From assembly GCF_019320115.1 (NCBI RefSeq), contig NC_089587.1, positions 80,955,957-81,019,956 on the forward strand: 64,000 nucleotides of DNA. The letters are read 5' to 3'. The DNA comes from Miscanthus floridulus. Lineage: Eukaryota; Streptophyta; Magnoliopsida; Poales; Poaceae. A program made the translations under genes and the position numbers. A model generated the notes under the pieces. The model was not told where the DNA came from. It saw nothing but the letters and a program-made list of their open reading frames with translations, and did not search any database. This document shows positions 33,746 to 44,640 of the stretch, one piece after another (position 1 is the stretch's first letter; the number at the start of each line of letters is the position of its first letter).

Positions 33746-34407
33746 TCTTCTTCCTAAATAGCATGCATGGAAGGGGATATAAGACTAAGATGCGGGTAAA
33801 ATCTTCTCTCCAGTACACCTCAATTTTAGTCACTATCAACTTATGCTGAATTTACACTCGACTTGTACTAAGTTTCCGTGACTATTTTGATGTAATTTCT
33901 AAATAGAAATGGTGTAACTAAAATTCTGGTGGGAAGGAAATATGTCACCTGATTCCTACAACACCTTTATCTAAATATAGAACTCCTCTAAAACATCCTA
34001 ATCTTTTCTCTTTCTTATAATAATAACATGCTCATAACATTCAGCTGAGAAACCTTTTCGACTGAACCAAAAAACATAGTCCAAAATGCACAAAAGTAGC
34101 CAAGCATTCACAAGACAAACACCACAACAGCAGAGACATCTATCTTTGAAGATCTTCCATCAGCACGCGGCTGTTATGTCAATATATAAATGCCATATAT
34201 TTTTCTTATACGGGTTAGTAAAAAAAAATCACCAACCCAACCCACTAGCCAGTTGCTAGAGCACAAACTAGTGAAAAAGGAAGTCTACATATGCATATAT
34301 ATGGCTGGGCACTACAACAATGTAAAGCACAGCATATTCCATATGCCGATGCCTCTTGGATGAGAAATTGAGAATTGCTGTCTGCGTTCCATTCCATCAT
34401 CAGCTCG
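33746..34407. other. Intergenic, downstream of the DUF599 gene
   Basis: No gene or terminal repeat is seen. The last 150 bp before 34407 are presumably the 3' UTR of the minus-strand gene; no canonical AATAAA is obvious on that strand. Confidence 0.4.
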
Positions 34408-35252
34408 TCAGACGACTTCAATGCTCTGATCATCACTCTCGCCATCCATGACCACGGCGGCATTAGCTCCACCGATGCTGCTCCGGCCGTCGTCGGCGTC
34501 GTCGACCACGTCCATGTTATAAAGTATAGGGATCATGGCCAAGGAGCAGATGCAGGGGAACACGGGCCCAGAGATCCAGAGCAGGAGGGGCGCCCCGGCG
34601 AAGAAGAGCCGGTTGCCGGCGAGGTTGAGGAGGAAGCCCCTCTCCATGACGTTGGCGACGTAGTCCCGCGTGACGCCGGGGAGGGGGAGGTGCGGCGACG
34701 GCGAGAGCGCGTTGACGAGGAAGGAGGCCTGGTTGAGCGTGCAGATGGCGAGGCTGTGGCAGAGGAAGGCGAGGAGGAAGACGGACAGGATGAGCAGGTA
34801 CTTGAGCGCCATCATGTACTCGCCGTGCGCGCCGAAGACGGCGTCGCTGAGCGGCTTCTTCACGACGTAGGTGCTGCTCAGCACGGCCGCCACGCCCGTG
34901 CAGAAGAGGATCGACGTCGTGCCCACCAGCGTGGAGCCCATCAGCACGTTCCGGATCGACTGCACCACGGTCACCGCCTGCTTCTCGTTGTTCTGTGAAT
35001 CAATAATGACCATGAGCGTGTGCGCCATGGACGGCGGCCATGGACGAGAAGAAGAGAGGAAAGAAAGTGCGACGACGTACGTACCTTCATCATGGAGAAG
35101 ACCCAGATGCGGCGCGCGGCGGCGCTGATGCCGACGGTGGAGCTGAGCGGGCTGCGGCGGACGGCGCGGTAGAGCCAGAGGTGGTACACGGCGGGGAAGA
35201 GGATGGCGAGCGGGATGAGCACCATGTCCAAGTAGCCGTCCCTCCACGCCAT
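34408..35252 (-). CDS. DUF599-family integral membrane protein
   Basis: Two exons: 35252-35085 (56 codons) and 34992-34408 (194 codons plus TGA), joined in phase 0 across a GT-AG intron of 92 bp. The 250-residue product fits the size of plant DUF599 proteins, whose biochemical role is unknown to me. Hydrophobic segments lie at about residues 8-28, 73-100, 116-150 and 186-216. Family-like features are the Arg/Asn-rich VQSIRNVLMGSTL block and the LLLWISGPVFP segment near the end. The C-terminal 35 residues are acidic and likely cytosolic or lumenal. The start was chosen because the first Met opens directly into the first membrane segment; the longer uninterrupted reading upstream ignores the intron. 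Coding sequence is C+G-rich like other grass genes and shows no breaks. Confidence 0.85.
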
Positions 35253-35326
35253 GGCCGACGACGACGACGACCTGATGGACCGCCACACACAAACCTCTCT
35301 CTAATATAGGCTCGCTCGGCTCCACG

Positions 35327-35346
35327 CGATCCCTCTCTCTCTCTCG
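35327..35346 (-). repeat. GA/CT microsatellite in the DUF599 leader
   Basis: A run of CT (GA on the coding strand) about 80-95 bp before the start codon. Such tracts are common in grass 5' UTRs and are often bound by GAGA-binding BBR/BPC factors (family knowledge, not shown here). Confidence 0.6.
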
Positions 35347-35397
35347 CTTAGACGGTGACGGTGTATCAGGTGTCGTCGTCGCACCGTCAAGGATGGA

Positions 35398-35407
35398 GAA
35401 TATATAG
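35398..35407 (-). promoter_or_regulatory. TATA box of the DUF599 gene
   Basis: On the minus strand CCTATATATT lies about 150 bp upstream of the ATG, which would place the transcript start near 35370. Confidence 0.55.
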
Positions 35408-35559
35408 GCAGCTCGCCAGGCTGGCTGGGAGGCGCCGGCCGGTAGAGATGACGACGACCACCACTCGATAGCTCTGGGTAGCGCGAAGAGACGACGACCG
35501 CACGTACAGGCGGCGGCACACACACCTACGACAGCGAGTGTGAGTGTGAAGCACATGCA

Positions 35560-36850
35560 CGTACACTACCTCTCTCTCAGCTCCCATGGTGATGGTGGAA
35601 ACTTACTCGAAGGCCACGACGCTTAGAAAAAACCCAGCGACCTAAAAGTGGTAGAGCTAAGGGGGGGCAGTGGTACGTCGTGACCAAACCTCACACACTG
35701 TCTCGATCGCCCGAAATGACTAAGCGTGCTGGATCTCCCTCTCCTGACCTTTTTGTTCGCTTTTCGTGGACATTTTTTAGAAGGTAGTAATATATATAAG
35801 AAAGTATACTGGCCAGGTTGCATTGCATGGTGCATGCATAGATTGTCGGCCTTCTCTTTAGTCTAACTCTAATCGCACTAATGGTATATGCTACTTATTA
35901 ATTCCACACAAAAAAAGGAATATGCTACTTAAAGCTAGAGAGGTACGTACTCCACTCCGTTTGTTTGGTTTGAAAGATTTGTTTTTACATTTAATTTCCG
36001 GCTGCTGCATGAAAATGCTATGAGATAAACATTTGCGAATTATTAGTTGGGTGTGGGTTATTCATTAGGATTCTCAAACTATATAAGCCGCGCTCTAAGA
36101 TAGACAGCACTACTTTGCTCATCTGTCATCCTTGGTTTATGCAGAAACCTGCATAATCATTCATGGGAGATTTTTTATAGTGTCCTTCTGTCTCAAAAGA
36201 TTCTAAATTAATCTCTGATAAGTTTGAAGAGATCGAGTATAATACTCACAATTAAACAAGGGAACATGCATGCCTTAATCGATCTGAACACGCTTCGAAT
36301 CGATCAGACTAAATTAATGGAAACACGAGGTAGTGAAAAGTGCGCGGACCAACACACTTCGAGAGTGCATGCATGTCCTGAAAAGTGCGCGGACCGAGCT
36401 CGGCGCCGCGTGCTGATTTTGATTTAATTTAGTTTAATTTGGGCGAGGGCGTGAGGCGTGTGTTAGTTATCACCAATGCAATGCATGCACATCATATCAT
36501 ATATATCTACTCGGAGTGCATTCATTCTATCACACGACGCGTTGATGGATGCGAATTGAGCTAGAGGGTTCATCTCAGATCTTGTTTGGCTCTATATCCT
36601 CTCTTCCACTGGTGGAAGGATCTACGGTGATAGAAACAACATAATGTGGCCGTGGTTGTGATGCTTGCACGACAGAAGAAAACTTTGTCAATCATAAATT
36701 TCTTTTTTTATTAAGGTCTTTTTCTTGTCTTCTGTAAAATGGAAAACAAGCTAGCAACAAAGTGCAGCTGTGACTCTTGTGTAACCAATGTTTCTATCTT
36801 TTTTTTTAACTTGTTGATGTTATTTATTCGTTATATAGACCAACTTGTAA
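35560..36850. other. Intergenic, promoter-side sequence
   Basis: No gene is seen. A direct repeat GAAAAGTGCGCGGACC occurs at about 36336 and 36380. A pyrimidine-rich or A+T-rich background otherwise. Confidence 0.4.
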
Positions 36851-36854
36851 ACTA

Positions 36855-37198
36855 CTCCATTCATCCTAAAAAGAATACAATTCTAGCATAGTATCCAGTT
36901 AAGCCATTTTGAATTTGACCAAATTTATAAAAAAAATAGCAATATTTGCAAATAAGTGTCATCAAATTCCTTATGAAGCATGTTTGTGTTATAAATATTA
37001 GCACTGTTTTCCATAAGCCCGATCAAACTCTAGCGCCCTGTTCGCTTGACTTATAAGCCGTATTTTTTCAGCTAACGAACATTATTTTTCTCTCACAACA
37101 AATCAGCTAACAGTACTTTCAGTCACGACTTATCAGTCAAACGAACAGGACAATTTTACTAAGGACAACTATGATTGTATCCTTTTCATGACGGGTCC
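36855..37198. mobile_element. Stowaway-like MITE with a nested MITE (approximate ends)
   Basis: It starts TA|CTCCATTCATCC and carries the AAGAATACAATTCTAGC and TTTTGAATTTGACC blocks typical of grass Stowaway elements. The right end is decayed (near GACGGGTCC|TA). It is interrupted by the element at 37035-37149. Confidence 0.6.
37035..37149. mobile_element. MITE with CCTGTTCGCTTG ends, copy 1
   Basis: The ends CCTGTTCGCTTGACTTATAAG-like and CAGTCAAACGAACAGG are inverted repeats. Related copies lie at 38999-39111 and 45941-46077. No clear target duplication, so the superfamily is uncertain (hAT-like suspected). Confidence 0.7.
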
Positions 37199-37710
37199 TA
37201 TACTACTGGACCAGTTTGAGAAAACTGCACCTTTCTGAAGGCGACACTAACATGGCAAAAGCAAAATAACGTAAGCACATTCTTAGTTAGCTTTATGTCA
37301 TTTTCTAATTTCTGGCAAAGCAAAAATAGGTAAACCAACTCCAGTGCCCAAATTAGGGCCAGATATACAGAAAGTAATAAAAGAAGAAACAAACAAAGCA
37401 TTGCATTACCATCAGCTTGCACACTCAGTATGACGGCATGGAAGAAACTGGCCAGCTTAGAGTCTACATTCAGTAGCCATGAAAAATTCTTTATATCACC
37501 CTGTGGGTGAAAGCACAGAGCATCTGAAGAAAAGAAAAGCGAGCTTTTTTTCCAGTGACGAGGAGTCTAGTAGGCAGGACACAACCATTTGGTGTTGGTG
37601 CCCTGGCCGGAAAACATGCATGGTATAGAGTTAAATCATTTTGAGCTTGACCATGTAAAAGATATCAATATTTATGATACCAAATAAGTATCATAAGATT
37701 CCTCATGAAC

Positions 37711-38190
37711 TACTCCCTCTGTGCCCAATTAATTGTCGCCGTTGGTTTTCGTGACGAAAGTTTGACTCGGAGCCTGTTTAGTTCCCCTCCAAAACGCCAA
37801 ATTTTTCAAGATTCCCCGTCACATCGAATCTTTGGACGCATGCATGAAGCATTAAATATAAATAAAAAATAAAACTAATTACACAGTTTAGAGGAAATCC
37901 ACGAGACGAATCTTTTAAGCCTAATTAGATTATGATTGGACACTAATTGCCAAATAACAACGAAAATGCTACAGTGTCGTTTTGCAAAATTTTCGGCAAC
38001 CGAACTGGGCCTCGATTTATAGAAAATACGTGCAGCATTTATATCTCCAAATAAATTTATTAAAAAACTAGATTCAAATATCTATCTAATGATATTAATT
38101 ATGTACCCTAAATACTAATATTTTTATATATATTTAGCCAAAGTTGTTTCTCGGGAAGCGAAAACAACAGATATTTAGGGACGGGGAGTA
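37711..38190. mobile_element. Stowaway-like MITE (outer)
   Basis: The ends CTCCCTCTGTGCCCA and AGGGACGGGGAG are flanked by TA on both sides (37709-37710, 38191-38192). It is inserted in an older Stowaway-like remnant (about 37622-38312) and itself contains 37769-38014. Confidence 0.8.
37769..38014. mobile_element. MITE of the CCTGTTTAGTTCCC family
   Basis: It is recognisable by GAGCCTGTTTAGTTCCC, ACATCGAATCTTTGGACGC, ACGAGACGAATCTTTT and the inverted end GGCAACCGAACTGGGCCTC. The sequence closely resembles a very abundant Sorghum-type MITE. Ends are approximate and no clean target duplication was found. Confidence 0.8.
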
Positions 38191-38998
38191 TCTTCTTAGA
38201 GTATAGCTATTTTGTCATAAATATTGATATTTTTTCTATATGAATGGGTCGAACTTTAAACAATTTGACTAAGGACAAACTATACTTGCATCATTTTCAT
38301 GGCGGATGTAGTCATGTAAGCATTGGGCCTGTTTGAGAAACTCCTTTCTGAAGGCCACACTAGCATGGCAAAACAAAAAAATGTAAGGACTTTTAAATTA
38401 GTTTATTTACTGCCATTTTCAAATTTCTGCAAAGAAAAAGTAGGTAAATTAGTAAGCAGCACATCTAAATTACTCTACCATTGGACCAGTTATAGAAACT
38501 GACTATACCATTGTACCGGTTATAGAAACCAATCTTCTTTTTGAAGGCGACACTGCTAGGTCACTAGCATGGCGAAAGCAAAATAACGTAAGCACATATT
38601 CCTTTCTCTTAAAAAAAACATTCAAGTTTTAGTTTACTGTCATTTTTTTAAATTCTGGCAAAGCAAAACTAGGTAAATTAATAGGTAGCATCTGGCCAAC
38701 TCCACCGCCAAATAAAATAAGGGCCAGATATACACAAAGTAATTAATAAGAAAAGAAACAAACAAAACTATTGCATTGCATTGCCATCACCTTACACTAT
38801 CAGTATGAGTGCATGGAAGAAACTGGCCAGCTTAGAGTCTACATTCAGTAGTAGATAATAAAGCCATGAACAAAGTCTTTAGAATAATTAAATCACCCTT
38901 GTGTGAAAGCACAGGGGATCTCAAGGAAAGAAATTAAAAAGGGAACCTTTTTTCCAGTGACGAGGAGTCGAGTAGGCAGGACACACAACGATTTGCGC

Positions 38999-39111
38999 CC
39001 TGTTTGCTAGGCTTATTAGCCGTACTTTTTTAGCCAACGAATATTATTTTTCTTTTACAATAAATCAACCAACAGTACTTTCAGTCATTGCTTATCAGCC
39101 AAGCGAACAGG
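38999..39111. mobile_element. MITE with CCTGTTTGCT ends, copy 2
   Basis: It has the same structure as 37035-37149. The duplicated segment gives a paired empty site: ACAACCATTTGGTGTTGG at 37582 is uninterrupted, whereas at 38986-39124 the MITE lies between CGATTTG and GGTGTTGG. Confidence 0.8.
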
Positions 39112-39495
39112 AGATCGGTGTTGGTGCCCTGGCCGGAAAGGGCAGGGGAGATGTCTGGGCATTTCCAGCGTACCGACGCATTCCATTTGCAGCCCATCAG
39201 CATGCAATTCCCCCAAAAAATTTTATTTTTCAGCTTTTTTAAAAAAAATATTCATAAATAGATCCCTAGTGCTTTGATTTTTGTTTATGACCCTGATCTC
39301 GGCGCCATAGCTTTTGGCGTCGAGAAAACACGTCTCGGCACCATGGCCAATGGCGCCGAGGTCTTGGCGAGACATCGGACGTGGCGGTGACCTGGCGTCG
39401 ACGTGGACAAGGCCTCGGCGCCGAGCTCAGCGTCGTAGATCTTGACGCCGAGCTGTTACCCTATAGATCTTGGCGTTTGAAATAAAACAAGTATA

Positions 39496-39777
39496 ATTGT
39501 TTCGAGGAACATACAACAACGCCATTACGGTTCTGTTGGTTATGACGCGCGCGACTTAGCTCAAAGGCCTGGGCTCAAACTCCAACGCTGAATCTTTTTT
39601 TGCTACATTTTTATAAGCAATAGAACAAGAAAAATTATTTCGAAAAATATGCAATGATCCCATTGTGGTCCAATTGGTTTGGACGCACGGGTCTTAGCCC
39701 ACAGACCTGGGATCGAACGCAAGCAACAAATATATTTTGTTAAATTTTTATTTTTATAAGCAATTACAACAAGAAAT
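39496..39777 (+). repeat. Two tandem tRNA-like units in the left TIR
   Basis: Unit 1 (39496-39633) and unit 2 (39634-39777) share ATTNTTTCGANGAAYATRC, a tRNA-like core and a TTTTATAAGCAA tail. Core 1 has CTGTTGGTTATGAC (A-box-like) and GGGCTCAAACTCC (B-box-like); core 2 has GTGGTCCAATTGGTTTGGAC and GGGATCGAAC. The arrangement resembles head-to-tail SINE-like units. Confidence 0.6.
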
Positions 39778-40251
39778 ATTATTCCTTTACTAGTATATTG
39801 CCCGTGCTAACGCTATGGGTCATATTAAGTCAAAGTTAATTCTATTAAATTTGAAGTACTTAGCTAATTGTGCTTTGTCAAAGTTGTTTCCATATCCCTG
39901 AACTAAGCACTGAAAGTTACATTACAGGAACAATAAATTTATTCACAAATAAGACTCTCCTAAAAATAAAGAGGAAAGAAATTGAATCTCTTAAATCAAC
40001 TCAAACTCCAAAACTTAGAGCTAACAAAAAAAAGTTCAGTCCATATAATTGAGTCATCATGGAAAATTTTTCTGTACTGTCTTGCTTTCTGTACAAGTGA
40101 GTAACCGAATAACATGCACATGGCCGTAACTATTATAGGCATACTACAACATTCGAAATACAAACTGCTTAAGTGACTTTTTCAACCCTAATCAATGTTA
40201 CCATGATATAAGGGGAAAATTGTGATGACATGACATAAAGCTGGCAATTAC

Positions 40252-40366
40252 CATGACTTTGCATCCTTCCCATCCTCTGCATCAGGTTTCTTTTCAATTT
40301 CACTCAGTACTTTGTCAAGTAGAGCGTAGTTCAAGCCCTTGACCAGATGTGTATGCTCCAAATTAC
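40252..40366 (-). pseudogene. Captured exon resembling RED/SMU2 (IK-like) splicing factor
   Basis: The minus-strand segment reads EHTHLVKGLNYALLDKV followed by SEIEKKPDAEDGKD, close to the signature near the RED N-terminal domain. It is bounded by a plausible acceptor (TTTTAAG|G at 40367-40368) and donor (CATG|GTAA at 40251-40250), and an upstream exon-like segment ends at 40460 with GCAG|GTAA in compatible phase. The parent gene product is a spliceosome-associated protein. Only one or two exons are here, so it is a fragment carried by the MULE. Confidence 0.65.
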
Positions 40367-40928
40367 CTTAAAAGCATAAAATGGAAATGGAACGTCATTC
40401 AAAGAGCAGGTCATAAGATGGAAATATAAAGAGCGACATGCACATAAAAATTAAGTTACCTGCTGCCCTGTTTCTTAATGTAGCCATTTGACCTCAAGCA
40501 GTACGCTATTGGGGATTTAGATGAGCATAATAAATGTTGACCACATGACCTGCATTTTCAATTCAGGAGAGATAACCAGAAGAAAAATTCGCATCAACAC
40601 TATACAGAACAGTAAACCGGTTGAACTTGTAAGATGGCAAAGCAAAAACAGTCATTTTCAACTGAGGAAGCACGACATGGCCGCCTGACTCATGAAATCC
40701 TCCCACAGTCCACAGTCATTTACGCCTGAGGGAGCACGGCATGGCCTTTTTTGTTTTTAATTAACCACAGTAGAATTCATGTATTGTATTTGTATCCGTA
40801 TGAAACTGAAAGATGCAAATATCAGGACGTTGTGTTGCTATCTCTATCCAGCTACCACATCCGCATTGCTATCTTCTCTATGTAGTTTCAGTATAGAATA
40901 AATTAAGGACGAAAGTATAGATGCTAAC

Positions 40929-41049
40929 CTGCGAGGGTTTAGGGTTCAGGCGTGTATTCCTCCACTGCGCTAACTCCGTCGAGGCCGCCCGCTTGCCGCC
41001 AACGTCGTCCGCTCCTGGAACCTGCGAGTGTTTAGGGTTCAGGCGTGTC
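40929..41049. repeat. Short direct duplication in the MULE interior
   Basis: AACCTGCGAGGGTTTAGGGT at 40928 recurs with one change at 41020 (AACCTGCGAGTGTTTAGGGT), about 90 bp apart, in each case followed by TCAGGCGTGT. Confidence 0.75.
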
Positions 41050-41347
41050 TACGCCACGGGTTTATCTCAGGGATGCACATGAAAACAACCAAACGGCGAT
41101 ATTTTTTTTTCATAGTTTAATCTGAAAAACACTCATGCATAGCAAGACATAATAGGTCATGTTATCACTCAATCTATCAAGTGTGCAATTTCATTTAGGA
41201 GATCAACAAGCATCTGTTTGAGGTTACCTGCTCATGAACCCAGCTCAACCTTGACACATGAGTACATACATAAATAAAATCAAAATAAAGTTTTGAGAAG
41301 TGGCCGCTGAAATTGATTCTAGAATGTAGTTTTTATACCGATGCTTG

Positions 41348-41470
41348 TTTACTTAGACGAAGTTGCTCCAGCACATCAGCTGTCAATCGATTTGGTAGAA
41401 CTTCTAGCAATTTAGCCACATGAGATGCAAGTGGAAAGCAATATTTGTCATCGAAGTTTTTAGTGCTCGA
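41348..41470 (-). pseudogene. Exon-like fragment, family not recognised
   Basis: The minus strand is open for about 38 codons and reads like globular helical protein (FDDKYCFPLASHVAKLLEVL, then PNRLTADVLEQLRLSK). Codon use and composition look exonic compared with the surroundings. It is presumably another captured fragment. I cannot name the parent gene. Confidence 0.4.
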
Positions 41471-41859
41471 GTACTATATGATTCAACACGGCTGACGTCA
41501 GATGCTTTCACAAATTCCTAAAACAGTGACTCAACAGATGGCTAGTTGACATGATCTCTACCAAACAGTGGCGGATCTAAAAAATTTCATGTGCAATTTG
41601 CTAAAACATATTTAGCAATTCAGTAATCCATTTCAAAATTTATCTCATAATTTAATATATACAAGTACTAAATAACATAATAGATTAAGAACTTTGTTAC
41701 TATGCTTGGGAGGAACCACCGGTTCCTCTCGTAAACTCTCCCCTAAGACTAAAGGGTAGTTTAGTATTTTTTTTTCTCTTATTCCAAACATATAGATACT
41801 CACGAACAGGAAGTAATTCGCCGGCGACGACCACCCGCCGCCCCGTTAATTCGCCGGCG

Positions 41860-42440
41860 ACGACCATAACATGCAGAACAAATCAAACCTGCCTCTTACT
41901 CGATGTCTGCCTCCGCCGCGCCGCCATCATCCCCAATTTTTTTCCCCAAACTTGGAACCCTAAATTCCGAACTGAGGCATGAATTGGCGGATTAATACCT
42001 GCTCCAGCATCAGTGACGGCGTGCCGCCGCTGCCAGGAGGCTCCCCTCCCGCGCACGCATCCGCACGCCATCGACATCCTCCTGTGCACGCCACCGTTGC
42101 GAGACCGAGGACCGGCCGGATGCAGTCTCCTCGGCGACCGAGGGCTTGGACGACTACGGCACCGATGCGCCTCCTGCTGCTGCGGATGGCTGGCGGCCAG
42201 TGCCTTGTGGTCCGGCGCCCTGGTGGCCTCCCGTCCCGGCGCAACGTCGTGGGAGAGTAGTCGTCGCGTCTCGTGTGTGCGTGGGAGAGGAGGAGTCGCG
42301 GTGCGCCAGGGAGCCGCGGGGCTTCCTCTGGCTGCGGGGCACGGGCACTGCGGCTGGGGGCGAACGGAGGGCGTGCGCCCGTGGGGGAGTAGCAGACACA
42401 TTGAACGATGGCCGTCGGATTTGGTTGACTAAGGAGAGAG
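41860..42440. other. C+G-rich block in the MULE interior
   Basis: A strong composition jump is seen, with open frames on both strands (41883-42401 minus, 42013-42432 plus). It resembles the 5' end of a grass gene captured by the element, but no protein family is recognisable. 42450-43230 is A+T-rich with nothing seen. Confidence 0.4.
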
Positions 42441-43297
42441 AATGCATGTGAGATGATCTGGTGTCTTCATTTCGATGGTGTTATATTTTCCAGGTGTATT
42501 TGTGGGTGTGGATGTAGCATAAGTCATAACTGTGGAGCAGATATTTACTGTGTGGCTGTAGATTTATTCTAACTGGTGTATTATAGGGGTAGAGATTATT
42601 AGCGTCCTGGGTTTCACCGCACACTGTATATTATTGTTTCATTGTTCCATCGTACACTGTATATTTAATTTATTTTTTATTTGATTTTGAAACATTACGT
42701 ACCTTGATCAAGTTGAGTTGAGTGACGTGTTTATATATATTTTGTTGCTTGGCCGTCCTTTTACTTACATGCATATGGCTTTTGTCATCATATATAAGTT
42801 GAAGGCTTCCGAGGCAAGAGTAAATAAATAAAAAATTTATTTTACATTAAGTAAGTGTAATTTTCTTTGCCTTCCTATTTCAGTGTTGAGCTCTTTAATT
42901 TGCATACCTCCCTATTTTACATGAAATAGAATTAACAAGAAGAATTGGCTTAATGTATTAACTAAGAGCTCCATATTATCATCATTTGGACTGTTCAACT
43001 AAGTTTGGTGAGGCACGGAGGAGGATCTCTCCCTCATAAGAAAAACACTACTACCGAGGTATATAAACTAATAAATAAATAAATACATCCATGATTATGA
43101 CAATATAAGAAGGATTTTGATTTAGATAATATATAAATAAATGCACCTTGAGATGTATCCTTCATCTAAAACAAATTACAAATTAGTGAATAGTATTCTC
43201 TCATGTTAATAATAACAAAGTTTGGTGGAACCAAGGACGTTAGTAATAACTAACTAAGCAAGAAAATGATTAATAAATGTAGCAAATAAAATTTGCC

Positions 43298-43500
43298 TGC
43301 TGGATTTGAACCTAGGTCTCATGTTAGAGCCAAGCATCCTAACCAACTAGACTACAACTAAGATATATCATGTTTCTCGAATTTTTTTTTCTTGTTCTAT
43401 TGCTTATAAAAATGTAGCAAAAAAAATCAACGCTAGGGTTTGAACCCAGACCTTTAAGCTAAGTCACACGCGTCATAATCAGTTGAACTGCAATGGCGTT
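43298..43500 (-). repeat. tRNA-like units in the right TIR
   Basis: They are mirror copies of 39496-39777. The inner one (43298-43359) is the better preserved: on the minus strand GTAGTCTAGTTGGTTAGGAT (A box) and CTAGGTTCAAATCC (B box) with CTC near the anticodon position, resembling tRNA-Glu. The outer one spans about 43434-43497. Acceptor stems are not convincing. Confidence 0.6.
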
Positions 43501-44066
43501 GTTGCATGTTCCTTAGAACAATTATACTTATTTCATTTCAAACGCCAAGATCTATAGGGTAACAGCTCAGCGCCAAGATCTATGACGCCGAGGCCTTGCC
43601 CACGTCGGCGTCAAGTCACCGCCACGTCCGAAACCTCGCTAAGACCTCGGCGTCATTGGCCATGGCGCCGAGACGTGTTTCCTCGACGCCAAAAGCCATG
43701 TCGCCGAGGTCAGGGTCCATAAACGAATACCAGGGATCTATTTATGAATTTTTTTTAAAAAATGGCTGATAAATAAAAAATTCGGGCATTTCCCACTCTC
43801 CTGAGAAAAGAATGTGCGCGCGCGCGTGCTGTGCATGGTTACACGTCTGCAGATTACGGTAGGAGTTTCAGGTCGGTTCCCCACTAAATCTTGACGATCG
43901 AGTTGGGTATGCGTGTTGGCGTGTCGCCAAGACGATTGCCAGACGGCGGGATAATGCTGATTATAGGAGAGAGCATGGCGAGTTGGGCACGATGGCTTTT
44001 TTTTTTGCACAAGTTGTAGCATGGCGAAAAATAGCTCCAGCTTCGTTCGTTCAATAAAAAAAAGTA

Positions 44067-44150
44067 CTTTCTCCGTCCTTAAAAAAACGTAATTCTAACT
44101 ATGAATTATTCAGATTCATAACTAGAATTGTGTTTTTCTGATGGAGGGAG
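44067..44150. mobile_element. 84-bp Stowaway MITE
   Basis: The ends CTTTCTCCGTCC and GATGGAGGGAG are flanked by TA (44065-44066, 44151-44152), and the body folds through AATTCTA/TAGAATT inverted repeats. It is the classic minimal Stowaway structure. Confidence 0.88.
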
Positions 44151-44640
44151 TACTCCAAAACTAAAAGAGCTACGGAATAACGATACGGAGCGGCTGCGCT
44201 CGGAGGCCCGCGTCGGCGTCGTCCTCGCTCGCCGGGCGCCGACCAACGAACGAACGCCTTGGATCGGGAGTGTCACCTGTGTTGACACGTCCGTGTCCGT
44301 CGATGGATCATCAGTCCCCGTTCGCATCTACATTTTTTTGCTGTCGCAGGCGAGGGCGCAGACGCGCAGTGTGTGTGGCAACGAGGCCGGCCAGCCCGTG
44401 CGGAGCAGTGTAGTGTACAGTACGGCGAAATGGCAACTCGCACCAGGCCCGTACCTACGATTTGGAGGTACTTGAACGAAACGCGTGATGTGGCCCTAAA
44501 ATTTATAAGAAAATAATATAATAAAAGCATACTTTTATTTCATTATAAAGCTTTAAATATACGTTGTTCTTACGGTACTTAGAACATATCAAATCTGGAT
44601 GCTAAAACAATACAAAAAGTACTTAAGCAACAAACTGACC

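Larger units (their letters stand above)
37205..39140. repeat. Tandemly duplicated intergenic segment
   Basis: The block 37205-37612 recurs at 38475-39140 and partly at 38320-38470. Shared landmarks are GAAGGCGACACT, GCAAAATAACGTAAGCACAT, GGGCCAGATATACA, AAGAAACTGGCCAGCTTAG, CCAGTGACGAGGAGTC and GGTGTTGGTGCCCTGGCC. The copies differ by many substitutions and by MITE insertions. No coding capacity is evident. Confidence 0.8.
39217..43796. mobile_element. Long-TIR Mutator-like element, Pack-MULE type
   Basis: The outer 560 bp or so (39217-39780 and about 43235-43796) are inverted repeats of each other: a poly-A/T terminus with CATAAATAGATCCC, a C+G block with GGCGCCGAG motifs, and two tRNA-like units. 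Between them are exon-like fragments and no transposase. Length, TIR size and gene-fragment content fit Pack-MULEs. Exact ends are uncertain: GGGCATTTCC occurs at 39158-39167 and 43784-43793, near both ends, but the left copy is about 50 bp outside the TIR, so it is not a clean target duplication. Confidence 0.75.

Noticed and set aside
34375..34998. A 207-codon open frame on the plus strand over the DUF599 gene
   Set aside because: It is antisense to the second exon of the membrane-protein gene and is low-complexity Glu/Arg/Gly, a shadow of C+G-rich coding sequence.
39158..43793. GGGCATTTCC as the target duplication of the MULE
   Set aside because: The 10-bp match is real, but the left copy lies about 50 bp outside the start of TIR homology, so it cannot be accepted without family consensus ends.
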